A stretch of 64,000 bases of DNA, taken from assembly GCF_015223055.1 (NCBI RefSeq), contig NZ_JADFBX010000011.1, forward strand, positions 100,146 through 164,145. The letters are read 5' to 3'. This document shows positions 1 through 8,025 of the stretch, one piece after another. Within the stretch, counting starts at the first letter, position 1, and each line of letters opens with the position of its first letter. Both the position numbers and the translations under genes were made by a program. The notes under the pieces were generated by a model. It made no database searches, was not told where the DNA came from, and saw only the letters and a program-made list of their open reading frames with translations. This DNA comes from Pedobacter sp. MC2016-24 (lineage in GTDB: Bacteria; Bacteroidota; Bacteroidia; Sphingobacteriales; Sphingobacteriaceae).

Positions 1-792
1 TCCCGGAGCACCGGATGTACTCATTACGGTTAATCCTGGTACCTGCCCCTGCAATAGCTTGTCTATATTGGGCTGATAAACAGATTGTAAATCTTTCAAT
101 TGAATTGTAGTAATGGAAGCCGTCAAGGTCTTTTTATTCAAGGATTGATAACCGGTAACCACCACATCATTCAGGGCATTTTCTGCTGGCTCCATTTTAA
201 CATTCAATACCCGGCTTTGATTCAGCGTCTGCTCTTTGGCTTTATAACCAATGTAAGAAAACACCAACACCGCATCCTGATCGGGCACAGTAATGCCAAA
301 CTTACCGTTGGCATCTGTGACTACCGTTATCTTGCTTCCTTTAAGCTTAACACTAACCCCAGGAAAACCAATGCCTTTTTCGTCTACTACCGTACCTCTG
401 ATTTCAATTGGTGGTATTGGCTGATCGATATCAGTCCTTTTTTGAACAACTACGGTATTTTGTTTGATGACATACGTAAGCGGCTGGTTTTCAAACAGGG
501 CATCCAGGGCTTCTTTTAAGCTTGCATTTTTAAGCTTAACGCTGACCGGTGTGGTGCCTTCAAGCATTTGGGCGGTATACACAAAGTTATAGCCGCTCTG
601 CCCCTGCAGTTCTTTAAAGATCCGGTTTAATGTGGTGTTATTTTGTGAGAGCGTAATTTTCTGAGCTAGCGTATTTGCACTGACCTGAAACAAAAAGGCA
701 GTCATAATAATGGCGATTAACTTCATTACCCGCAATATTTGGTTAGGCGCGTAAGCGGATAGCTTACACCTAAGTAGGTTGTAAAAATTCAT
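1..792 (-). CDS. SusC/RagA-family TonB-dependent receptor, N-terminal part (cut by window edge)
   Basis: Outer-membrane TonB-dependent transporter of the SusC type; only the first 264 codons are inside the window and the frame stays open to base 1. I translated it by hand from an ATG at 792. After a basic start and a hydrophobic signal segment (about residues 23-42) comes an STN-like domain (about 45-115), then a carboxypeptidase-regulatory-like domain with GTVVDEKGIGFPGVSV (about 130-215), then the plug start with DVVVTGYQSL and the SusC signature around LLQGQVPGLTV. The STN domain is typical of receptors that signal to an inner-membrane FecR. The FecR and ECF sigma genes lie directly upstream on the same strand, so this is probably a sigma/anti-sigma-controlled uptake system. 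Substrate unknown. Confidence 0.9.
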   Translation of the reverse strand, partial: MNFYNLLRCKLSAYAPNQILRVMKLIAIIMTAFLFQVSANTLAQKITLSQNNTTLNRIFKELQGQSGYNFVYTAQMLEGTTPVSVKLKNASLKEALDALFENQPLTYVIKQNTVVVQKRTDIDQPIPPIEIRGTVVDEKGIGFPGVSVKLKGSKITVVTDANGKFGITVPDQDAVLVFSYIGYKAKEQTLNQSRVLNVKMEPAENALNDVVVTGYQSLNKKTLTASITTIQLKDLQSVYQPNIDKLLQGQVPGLTVMSTSGAPG

Positions 793-800
793 TACATTTG
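793..800 (+). promoter_or_regulatory. TAnnTTTG box pointing away from susC
   Basis: TACATTTG on the plus strand is a perfect match to the Bacteroidota -7 element and starts one base upstream of the susC start codon. It would drive RNA antisense to the susC leader towards the hairpin at 861-896. I see no good -33 TTG at the usual distance. The complement is an A-rich sequence that could simply be the susC translation-initiation context. Confidence 0.35.
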
Positions 801-804
801 TTTT

Positions 805-896
805 GGTTTGGTTTGTTGATAGACTGTTTCTGCAAATTATTAAGTAACCCAAACCTCTGTCAGATCCGATGGCAGTCGGGTCTGGCTTTTTATTTT
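805..896 (+). ncRNA. candidate antisense RNA in the FecR/susC gap
   Basis: Predicted unit of about 90 nt: plus-strand TACATTTG box at 793-800 and a plus-strand intrinsic terminator at 861-896. It lies entirely opposite the susC leader. The second sigma/FecR/SusC locus has the same arrangement at 30589-30710. Antisense small RNAs at this position are known for Bacteroides polysaccharide loci (DonS type); that this is one is inference. Confidence 0.35.
861..896 (+). terminator. plus-strand intrinsic terminator
   Basis: Ten-pair hairpin (861-870 with 875-884, two G-U pairs, four-base loop) followed by GC and a T-rich tail at 887-896. The T tail is on the plus strand, opposite to the flanking genes, so it cannot serve fecR or susC. 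No plus-strand gene precedes it. Confidence 0.55.
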
Positions 897-921
897 GGAT
901 TACAGTTGAATACGTAAAGAT

Positions 922-2124
922 TTATGGCATAACCGTGATCCTCCTTCCTTCAATTTTAAAGTGAACTGTTTTTGTGGCTTCTAATATATCCAGTACGTCG
1001 GAGACCTTACTGAAACGTGAGACGGTACCGAGGTAATTGCTTTCTGAAATTTTACCCTGGTAAACGACTTCAACATTGTACCATCTGGAGATTTTACGCA
1101 TGATGGTTTCAATATCTGCATTGGCAAACATGAAAGTTCCGCGTTTCCAGGCTATCGCTTCTTCGGTATCTACATTGATCGTATTCCACTGATTGTTATT
1201 CAGTATTGCCTGCTGACCCGGAACCAGGATAATTGCATCCCGTTTATTACTTTTTTGCGGATCTTTGACCCGGATAGATCCTTCTAACAAAGTGGTTTTC
1301 GTTTCGGCGTCGTCTGCATAGGCAGAGATGTTAAAATGTGTCCCCAGCACTTCAGTTTCCTGCTCCCGACCAGAACCAAAACCGGGTGTAAGCACCTTAA
1401 ATGGTTGTTTTTTATTCTTAAATACCTCAAAGTACGCTTCGCCGCTAAGCTCAACACGACGCGCATTAAGATTGGCAAAAGTTTGGGGGAACTTAAGCGA
1501 TGATGCGGCATTGAGCCATACTTTGGTCCCATCGGGCAAATTGATTTGATATTCCCCGCCCTTAGGGGTGCTAATGGTATTGTAAGCCAGTTCAGGATGA
1601 TCCGTTCCTGTTTTAAGTGCAGAAGAATCGATGGTATAAATCAGCTGTCCGTTTGCAGCCTTTACGATACTAATTCCTTTTGATTTGATGAGTTCTCCTT
1701 GCCGGGCATCGGTCAGGGAAATTTTAGATCCGTCAGCCAGCGTTAAGACCGCATCATTTTTACCGGGTTTGATGTCATTTGCATATGGGATAGGCTGTGT
1801 ATTTTCGGGATGTACAAGCTGCAGGTAATGGTAGCCCAGACCGACAGTTAAAAATACAGCGGCCGCAGCAACCCAGCGTAAGTAAGGGGAGAACAATTTT
1901 TTCTTAGGCACAACCCGATCTACGGAAATAATCTTTTCCAGTACATTGGCCCATTCGCCCGCTTTCAGATGATCTGTTGGGATTTGCTGATCCAGGCCTT
2001 CAGCAATGGCCAGGCCAACCTGAGCCTCTGCCTGATCGATGAGCTCCAGCAGTTCTTCGGTTTCAATTTTGCTCATATCCCCTTCTTCAAACCTGAGCAG
2101 CAAATGGTTTATTTTATCTTTCAT
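922..2124 (-). CDS. FecR-family anti-sigma factor
   Basis: Inner-membrane anti-sigma factor that relays receptor occupancy to the ECF sigma factor. The 400-residue protein has a cytoplasmic N-terminal part, one membrane segment (about residues 82-100), a periplasmic FecR domain starting near STPKGGEYQINLPDGT (about 185) with the family's LNAASSLKFP and LSGEAYFEV motifs, and a C-terminal DUF4974-like domain (about 330-400) ending in a FKIEGRRITV strand. It sits 65 bases downstream of the sigma gene and 129 bases upstream of the susC gene, the standard order of such systems. A paralogue is at 30849-32009. Confidence 0.93.
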   Translation of the reverse strand: MKDKINHLLLRFEEGDMSKIETEELLELIDQAEAQVGLAIAEGLDQQIPTDHLKAGEWANVLEKIISVDRVVPKKKLFSPYLRWVAAAAVFLTVGLGYHYLQLVHPENTQPIPYANDIKPGKNDAVLTLADGSKISLTDARQGELIKSKGISIVKAANGQLIYTIDSSALKTGTDHPELAYNTISTPKGGEYQINLPDGTKVWLNAASSLKFPQTFANLNARRVELSGEAYFEVFKNKKQPFKVLTPGFGSGREQETEVLGTHFNISAYADDAETKTTLLEGSIRVKDPQKSNKRDAIILVPGQQAILNNNQWNTINVDTEEAIAWKRGTFMFANADIETIMRKISRWYNVEVVYQGKISESNYLGTVSRFSKVSDVLDILEATKTVHFKIEGRRITVMP

Positions 2125-2189
2125 GAGATTCTTGATACTAAGAAACCTGGAATTTGATTTAGGACTATCGCCTGATCATTTTTTTTCTT

Positions 2190-2783
2190 TTATTTCAATA
2201 AGGCGATATAGGCAAGCACAGACAATGCAATACCGTGATTATTCAGGTGCGTACGAATGGTTTTCAACGAAATCACCAGTGCATTTTTCACTGTATTGGG
2301 CGATAGGTCAAGTGATGCTGCAATCTCTGGGATGGACAAACCTTCCAAACGACTCAACTGGTATATTTTTTTGCGTTGTGCAGGAAGCTTATCCACCACC
2401 TGGGCAATCAGATGGTTGATGTCATTGAGGTTGATGGTATCTGTTGTTACATTGCTTTGCAGGGGATGTTCGGCAGTCAGTTGATCAATGGCCTTTACCT
2501 GCTTCAATTGCTTTCTCAGGTAATTCAAACATTCATTGGATGCATACTTGTACAACCAGGCTTTTACATTGTCAACAGTTTCGATTTTTTCCCTGTTGAG
2601 CCATACCCTCAGAAAAGTATCCTGGATGATTTCTTCGGCCGCTGCCTCTGATTTGGTAAACTTAAGCGCGTAAGGATGCAGAACAGGCAGGTAACGATAA
2701 AAAAGTACCGCAAAGGCTTTTTCATCGCCTTCAGCAATTTGCGTCAATAGCAATTGCTCTTCTCTGGTCCCTGTTGGTGTCAT
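2190..2783 (-). CDS. ECF-type RNA polymerase sigma factor
   Basis: Sigma-70 family ECF factor of 197 residues. Region 2 is visible as EEIIQDTFLRVWLNRE (about residues 50-67) and region 4 as a helix-turn-helix around LEGLSIPEIAASLDLSPNTV (about 145-167). A hydrophobic stretch ends the protein (VLAYIALL), a feature shared by the second sigma at 32081-32674. It heads the leftward operon sigma-fecR followed by susC. The start ATG is only 8 bases from a TAGATTTG box, so the transcript is probably almost leaderless. Confidence 0.93.
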   Translation of the reverse strand: MTPTGTREEQLLLTQIAEGDEKAFAVLFYRYLPVLHPYALKFTKSEAAAEEIIQDTFLRVWLNREKIETVDNVKAWLYKYASNECLNYLRKQLKQVKAIDQLTAEHPLQSNVTTDTINLNDINHLIAQVVDKLPAQRKKIYQLSRLEGLSIPEIAASLDLSPNTVKNALVISLKTIRTHLNNHGIALSVLAYIALLK

Positions 2784-2791
2784 GATACGCT

Positions 2792-2799
2792 CAAATCTA
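2792..2799 (-). promoter_or_regulatory. -7 promoter box of the ECF sigma gene
   Basis: TAGATTTG on the minus strand matches the TAnnTTTG consensus and lies 8 bases before the sigma-factor ATG. No clear -33 TTG at 19-21 bases. Confidence 0.45.
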
Positions 2800-2887
2800 C
2801 ACCAATTATATATAAATAATTTTAATTCACTGGCATGCCATCAAATTTTCCGTTAACTAACAAGTATTCCGGGCTTGTTTTTAATGC

Positions 2888-2926
2888 AAAAAACGTTGTT
2901 GAAGCTTTGCTTCAACAACGTTTTTT
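2888..2926. terminator. bidirectional intrinsic terminator
   Basis: Perfect inverted repeat with 18-base arms (2888-2905 and 2909-2926) around a TTT loop. The arms end in six A or six T, so it works in both directions. It lies 30 bases after the stop of the leftward outer-membrane protein gene and probably ends that transcript. Confidence 0.85.
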
Positions 2927-2956
2927 GATCTTCGTCAATAAAATCAGTGGCATCTT

Positions 2957-5776
2957 TTACATGAAACTTCCATCTCCCCTACGCATAATGCCTCTGCCGC
3001 CACGACCTTGCGCGCCAGACCATTTTTGTAGTCTCATGCTAAGTTTAAGCATAAAATACCGGCTTGTCGTATTTACAAAGGTATTGGTATAACTGCCATC
3101 ATCCGCTTGGTTTGACCTCAGGAAATTATTCTGGTTTAAGATATCGAATGCCTGGAAGGTGATCTGACCTCTTCGGTTAAACAACTGACGCTCCAAACTG
3201 GCGTTAATCACCAATGGGCTATTGTTTGTATTTCCGACTATACCTTTGATGAACTGTTTGCTACCATTGTACCCCAACATCCATACATCCCATAAATAAA
3301 CCCGGCCATCTAAATTGAGAGAGAGGGTATTGATATTGTTGTTAACAGCATTAAATGTTGAACGGGATTTTTCAGTTTTATATCCGATATCTGTATTGAT
3401 CTCCAACCATTCTACAGGATTGATTTTAGGACCAAATCGCTGATCTAAAACGGTAAGATCTGTAGCAATCAATGAACCACCTCTCATACTCAGATTATGG
3501 CTAAAACTGGCGGTACCGTTAAGTTGCAAGTTATATTTCCTGTTGCTGAGCTGCTTACTGATGTTGTAATTACCGGTCAACCGATATACGCCACTAACAT
3601 TCAAAAAATATGTTTCATTAATTTTACTACCAGCTGGGACACCTGGAGTGTAATTAGGTACATTTACTGTATTTCTGATTACTGCATTTTCTGTATAAGA
3701 TCCATTGGCATTTAAAGAGAGATTAAGCTTCGAGTTGGCAATATAGTTATTGTAATCACCCCTTAAAGTATGCACAAAAGTAGCCAGCAAATTGGGGTTA
3801 CCAATCACAGGATTATTTGGATTGGTCACATCCTTTACCGGCTGAATCTGATCAAAAGTTGGTTCTACTGCACTTCCGGAATAATTTAAAGACATTTTTT
3901 GTTGCCTTGTCCATCTATATTCGAATCTTGCAATAGGGATCAGATTAAAGCTACTCCGATTTGTTGTGGTTCCCAAACTTAATTTAGTTCCACTTAATAA
4001 AGCCGGTACCCCTGTTATACCAATAGAAAAGCGAACTTTAGAAGTACTGGCCATTCCATATCTAAAATTCAAGGCAACCCGCCCTTGTGTAAAGGAATAA
4101 TTATAAATGTTACTCAATGAATCGATGACGCCAGAAAAACCGTTCGCTAAAATGTCCCTCGTGGTCGCGGTATTGTCATAACCATTATAATTCAATTGAG
4201 CATTGACCTCAAATTGAGTATTGACGCCAAGAGGCTCCACATAAGTCATACTTCCACGATAGTTGTCACGTAGATTTTTACGTGCCACGATCTGATTAAT
4301 CAAGTTTTTAGTAGTATCCCCATTGAGATAATATGTGGTCAAATTATATCTATTCTGCTCGTTGTCCTGACTATTTTTATTCAAATCGATTTGTGCCGAA
4401 AAATTCCTTCTATATTTTTTAAAAGTATGCTGATAGAAAGCAGAAAGACCAAATTCAGGTGCAGTTCTTGAATTGGAATTTGTAATATTACGATCCTCAT
4501 CAAAGCCCTTTACATTAGTACTCGCCTGCTGACTTGACATGGAGGTACTATTGTTATCCGTAGACCCGTATTTAAATGTCGGGATCACTTTAAGATAATT
4601 GCTTGAATCCAGGTTTACTTCAACCTCCAGTTTAAAATCATGATTCTTTGCTTTTTGTAAAGAATTGCTTGTACTTCGGGAAAACAAGGTACTATCTTTT
4701 CCTAAAATACTCAGTGATTCGGTTTTATTGAGATTGTCACCTTTTGAATCCGTAAATTGATAATTCAAATTGTAATCTATCTTTTTTCCGATTTTATCCC
4801 GGATGCTAAATCTGGCATCTGCATTTTTTGTGGAGCCACTGAGTGCGTTTAGGTTGACAACATCTTTGTAATTGCCATTTAACCCCATCTGCTGATTGCC
4901 GTTAATCCGTGTAGCAAATAACCCGGCTTCCTTTCTTTCGTTGTTGCCCGCGGCTGCATTCAAATTCACCATATTACCGACAGATTTATCCGTTCGGGTT
5001 GTGATGTTCAATATCTTTTGGGGATCACCGTCCTTAACTCCGGTACGGGCTGCCTGATCTCCATAATCGTCGACGATCTGAATTTTATCTACAATCTCTG
5101 CGGGAAGGTTTTTTATGGCATTTGCGATATCGCCCCCAAGGTATTCTTTACCATTCAGTTTAGCCCTGGCCACGGTTTCTCCCTGGTGAACCAGGCTTCC
5201 ATCGGCACCGACTTCCATGCCTTCCATTTTCTTCAGGAGCTCATCTACTGTCGCATTCTTTCTAACGACATAGTCGCTGGCCTTATATTCAACAGTATCT
5301 GTCTTATAAGTAATGGAAGGGGTACCATTGATGGTTACCGTATTCAGTGTATTGGTTTCTTCTTTTAAAAGGATTGGGTCCATCACAATCCGGGGAACCA
5401 TGTCATTTTGCTTGAAGCGCATGGGCGGTGTTTTCATGTAACCGATGCTTTGTACAACAATGGTATAGGTTGCCGACTTCACATCTTTAAAAATAAAAAT
5501 ACCGTCGTTATTTGTAGAAGTTTTTAGCGTGTCTTTGTCGGAAGTTAAGCTAACTGTGGCACCAATCACACCCAGGTCGGTACTGTCTTTTACGATACCA
5601 CTAATTTGTCTGGTAGGAAGTGGTGGTGCAGTAGTTTTTTTAGGTTCCTGAGCGGAAGCATCAGAAAAAAGAAATGCAAGAAGCAAAATTAGTGCAGCCG
5701 ACTTAAGTCCCTGGACATATTTAGACCTAAAAGCCGGACTAAAGTTCAAGGCCGTGACTTGATAAAAATAATTCAT
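2957..5776 (-). CDS. TonB-receptor-like outer-membrane beta-barrel protein
   Basis: 939-residue outer-membrane protein. After a signal segment (about 24-43, ending DASAQ) comes a carboxypeptidase-regulatory-like fold (about 57-135, SGIVKDSTDLGVIGATVSL), a plug-like region (DELLKKMEGMEVGADG, LPAEIVDKIQIVDDYG) and a long beta-barrel rich in Asn, Thr and aromatic residues. Unlike true SusC proteins it has no STN domain and no SusD partner. The C-terminus is odd: it ends with an Arg/Gly tail (GAQGRGGRGIMRRGDGSFM) after the last barrel strand. The gene upstream encodes a secreted glycine-rich protein with similar RG motifs, so the two may act together. Cargo unknown. Confidence 0.85.
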   Translation of the reverse strand: MNYFYQVTALNFSPAFRSKYVQGLKSAALILLLAFLFSDASAQEPKKTTAPPLPTRQISGIVKDSTDLGVIGATVSLTSDKDTLKTSTNNDGIFIFKDVKSATYTIVVQSIGYMKTPPMRFKQNDMVPRIVMDPILLKEETNTLNTVTINGTPSITYKTDTVEYKASDYVVRKNATVDELLKKMEGMEVGADGSLVHQGETVARAKLNGKEYLGGDIANAIKNLPAEIVDKIQIVDDYGDQAARTGVKDGDPQKILNITTRTDKSVGNMVNLNAAAGNNERKEAGLFATRINGNQQMGLNGNYKDVVNLNALSGSTKNADARFSIRDKIGKKIDYNLNYQFTDSKGDNLNKTESLSILGKDSTLFSRSTSNSLQKAKNHDFKLEVEVNLDSSNYLKVIPTFKYGSTDNNSTSMSSQQASTNVKGFDEDRNITNSNSRTAPEFGLSAFYQHTFKKYRRNFSAQIDLNKNSQDNEQNRYNLTTYYLNGDTTKNLINQIVARKNLRDNYRGSMTYVEPLGVNTQFEVNAQLNYNGYDNTATTRDILANGFSGVIDSLSNIYNYSFTQGRVALNFRYGMASTSKVRFSIGITGVPALLSGTKLSLGTTTNRSSFNLIPIARFEYRWTRQQKMSLNYSGSAVEPTFDQIQPVKDVTNPNNPVIGNPNLLATFVHTLRGDYNNYIANSKLNLSLNANGSYTENAVIRNTVNVPNYTPGVPAGSKINETYFLNVSGVYRLTGNYNISKQLSNRKYNLQLNGTASFSHNLSMRGGSLIATDLTVLDQRFGPKINPVEWLEINTDIGYKTEKSRSTFNAVNNNINTLSLNLDGRVYLWDVWMLGYNGSKQFIKGIVGNTNNSPLVINASLERQLFNRRGQITFQAFDILNQNNFLRSNQADDGSYTNTFVNTTSRYFMLKLSMRLQKWSGAQGRGGRGIMRRGDGSFM

Positions 5777-5872
5777 TTGTGTGTTTGGTTTCGTTTTTGT
5801 GTTTTGTATGTTATGATTGGCTGTGTGTGTTAAGCTTGCCGCATTACCATAGAAAGAGCGTTAACCTCTAAC

Positions 5873-6766
5873 CTATTTATCTTTAGCTAATGTATATTTT
5901 CCCCAAAAATCAGTCGGGCTCATCATGGCTTGAAAATCCATTCCGCCGCCGCCACCGAATCCTCCACGGCCGCCGCCTCCGCCACCACCGCCAAATCCAC
6001 CACGACCACCGCCGCCACCAAATCCACCACGACCGCCGCCGCCGCCACCGCCACCATCAAATCCCTCTATTTGTAAGCCGTTCACTTTAATGTTATAAGC
6101 AAATTCTTTCGGACTATTTACAGAAAGGCCCAATGCTTCTAATGGAATGCCAACTTCGTAAAAGAAAGCATTGTCTTTATCAATGCTCGCAAAAGCTTTG
6201 ATGCCGTATTCGTTGTAGATTGACACCAGGGTATCGGTTGTATTTTTGAAGCCTTTCAGCTTAATTTCTTTCGCGGTAGCCAATTGAGTTTTTTGCATGG
6301 CTGTCATGAAGGAGTCCCGTTGTTTGGTATTTGGCTGGCCGCCGCCACCGCCCATTGCCGCCATTCCCATACGTCTCATTCCACCACCACCCTGGCCACG
6401 GAAATTGGGACGGGCAGTAATGGGATAGGTTAAAGTGATGCTTTCCTTTTCTTTCTTTTTGCCATCAGCATTTACTGAAAACGTAATTCCGCCAGCCATA
6501 ATCTTGGAGTTGTTCATGACATCAGTAGATTTAATGACCAGGTATAAATTCTTATCGTCATTACTGATGATATAAGACAGATTTGTACGTTTACTTGTAG
6601 AGAAGTTGGCATCAGTCCATTCAAAGTTCTTTCCATCAATTTTAATGGAGTGTGGTGCCAGGATACTGACTTCCTGTAATTCGGTAACTTTCTGCGCCTG
6701 GGCTCCAAAAGCTAAGCCGGAAAGCAACAATGTATATTGTGTAATTCTGAAGAGTTGTGTTTTCAT
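5873..6766 (-). CDS. secreted glycine-rich protein with CBM9-like N-terminal domain
   Basis: 297 residues from ATG 6766, chosen over an upstream ATG at 6820 because it puts a clean signal peptide at the N-terminus (MKTQLFRITQYTLLLSGLAFGAQAQ is split here as positions 1-25). The mature part begins with a beta-rich domain (about 30-140; IKIDGKNFEW, NLYLVIKSTD, GGITFSVNADG) that resembles CBM9-like or DOMON-like folds; this is a pattern guess. A Gly/Met linker (GGGGMRRMGMAAMGGGGG-type) and a second small region follow, then a 38-residue Gly/Arg/Phe tract, then DFWGKYTLAKDK. It precedes the outer-membrane protein gene by 97 bases and is probably co-expressed. Function unknown. Confidence 0.8.
   Translation of the reverse strand: MKTQLFRITQYTLLLSGLAFGAQAQKVTELQEVSILAPHSIKIDGKNFEWTDANFSTSKRTNLSYIISNDDKNLYLVIKSTDVMNNSKIMAGGITFSVNADGKKKEKESITLTYPITARPNFRGQGGGGMRRMGMAAMGGGGGQPNTKQRDSFMTAMQKTQLATAKEIKLKGFKNTTDTLVSIYNEYGIKAFASIDKDNAFFYEVGIPLEALGLSVNSPKEFAYNIKVNGLQIEGFDGGGGGGGGRGGFGGGGGRGGFGGGGGGGGRGGFGGGGGMDFQAMMSPTDFWGKYTLAKDK
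5942..6055 (-). repeat. glycine-codon tract (GGN repeats)
   Basis: Low-complexity coding repeat: 38 codons for Gly with three spaced Arg and three Phe residues (RGGF units). It is locally far richer in G+C than its surroundings and is prone to slippage, so its length may vary between strains. Confidence 0.85.
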
Positions 6767-6998
6767 ACCTGGTTTAAAAAAATTGAGATCTCGGTTATTT
6801 TTTTTGATATGACTGAACAAAACTCTTTAGGTTTAATATCCTGTTCAAGTTTTTGCAAGACATATCTGACGCGAATTAAATACAAAATTCACGATTTATC
6901 TGTAATACCCTGATTTCGTTACAGAAGACAGCATATCCGCAGTGTCCAATACTGCAAACACCGTTAAAATTGTTACAATTCAATACTGACGGACACCC

Positions 6999-8021
6999 CT
7001 ACAAATGATCTGGATAGGCGTCCTTTTTCTTTTGAAAACTGTAAATGAGATAGACCAGCGCTGGAAGAATAAAAAGACTGCCAATGAGCAAAGCATAACC
7101 CAGCGACTCGATGGTTTTGACTTGTCCCTGGTGCGTTAAAAGCGATAAATTCGCACCATTTTTAAGCAATACAATGTCAGGAAAATGGGTATATGTAGCT
7201 GCGAAAAGTATCATGGTAACCTGGAAACCTGCCAGCAGTCGTAGCAATATCGGTTTGTCCTGGTTCAGGGCATAAAACATGACCAATAAAGATAAACTCG
7301 CTGCAATGATGGCCACAAGCCCGGGTGCATCACCAAAAATCCACTGTCCCAATGGGATGTTTTCAAAATATGCAGCTACAAAAACCAATGCCCCACAAAA
7401 CATAACAATGAAGATGGTTCGTTTTGCTTTTCCGACAAAGTGTGCTTTATCTGCAGGTTCATGCGTTTGTCCGATGATAAAAATGGTTGCCAGGAAGCCA
7501 CAGATGCTCACTGTAAATATCCCAACGGCTACAGAAAACCAGCTTAACCAGCTAAAAACATAGGCAGACAGGAAATCCTTTGCCTGTGGATCGATCTGGC
7601 CGGATACCGCACTGGCAGCAATAATTCCTAAAAAGAAAGGCGTAATTAAACTGGAATACACAAAGATGGGTGTATATATCTTTTGCATGTCGTCTTTTAC
7701 CGCATCATAATTTCTAAAAACGAAGGCGGTGCCACGTGCAATGATGCCCAGGAGCATACAAACTAAGGGAATATGCAGGTAAACAGATACTGTAGTATAG
7801 ATTTTAGGAAAACCAACAAACAAAATAACCACCGCAATGATCAGCCACATGTGATTGGCTTCCCATATTGGACCAATGGCATTGTACATGGTTTTGCGTG
7901 TTCTGGATTTATTGGCTTTTGAGGTTAACAATTCAATAATTCCTGCACCAAAATCGGCACCTCCCAACAGAATATACAATAAGATGGCGGTCCAAAGGAA
8001 AACGATAACGACGTAAATCAT
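6999..8021 (-). CDS. cydB: cytochrome bd ubiquinol oxidase subunit II
   Basis: Subunit II of the cytochrome bd quinol:O2 oxidoreductase of the inner membrane, a high-affinity terminal oxidase. The 340 residues form about eight or nine membrane segments. Family signatures are GGADFGAG near residue 20 and GPIWEANHMWLI near 50, where the Trp-Glu-Ala-Asn-His motif is strongly conserved. It starts four bases after cydA and is certainly co-transcribed. I did not find a short cydX-type ORF after it. Confidence 0.96.
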   Translation of the reverse strand: MIYVVIVFLWTAILLYILLGGADFGAGIIELLTSKANKSRTRKTMYNAIGPIWEANHMWLIIAVVILFVGFPKIYTTVSVYLHIPLVCMLLGIIARGTAFVFRNYDAVKDDMQKIYTPIFVYSSLITPFFLGIIAASAVSGQIDPQAKDFLSAYVFSWLSWFSVAVGIFTVSICGFLATIFIIGQTHEPADKAHFVGKAKRTIFIVMFCGALVFVAAYFENIPLGQWIFGDAPGLVAIIAASLSLLVMFYALNQDKPILLRLLAGFQVTMILFAATYTHFPDIVLLKNGANLSLLTHQGQVKTIESLGYALLIGSLFILPALVYLIYSFQKKKDAYPDHL

Positions 8022-8025
8022 GAGG

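Noticed and set aside
100..519. Open plus-strand frame of 139 codons near the left edge
   Set aside because: It is antisense to the susC-like receptor frame, which has clear STN and plug motifs; the plus-strand translation has no recognisable domain.
5890..6090. Plus-strand frame rich in Arg and His over the glycine tract, with CRISPR-like regularity
   Set aside because: It is the complement of GGN glycine codons in a well-supported secreted protein; the repeat units are too short and irregular for a CRISPR array.
6941..6996. GTGTCC ... GGACAC inverted repeat with two CAATACTG copies before the cydB stop region
   Set aside because: The arms are only six bases and 40 bases apart; no T run and no link to a known element.
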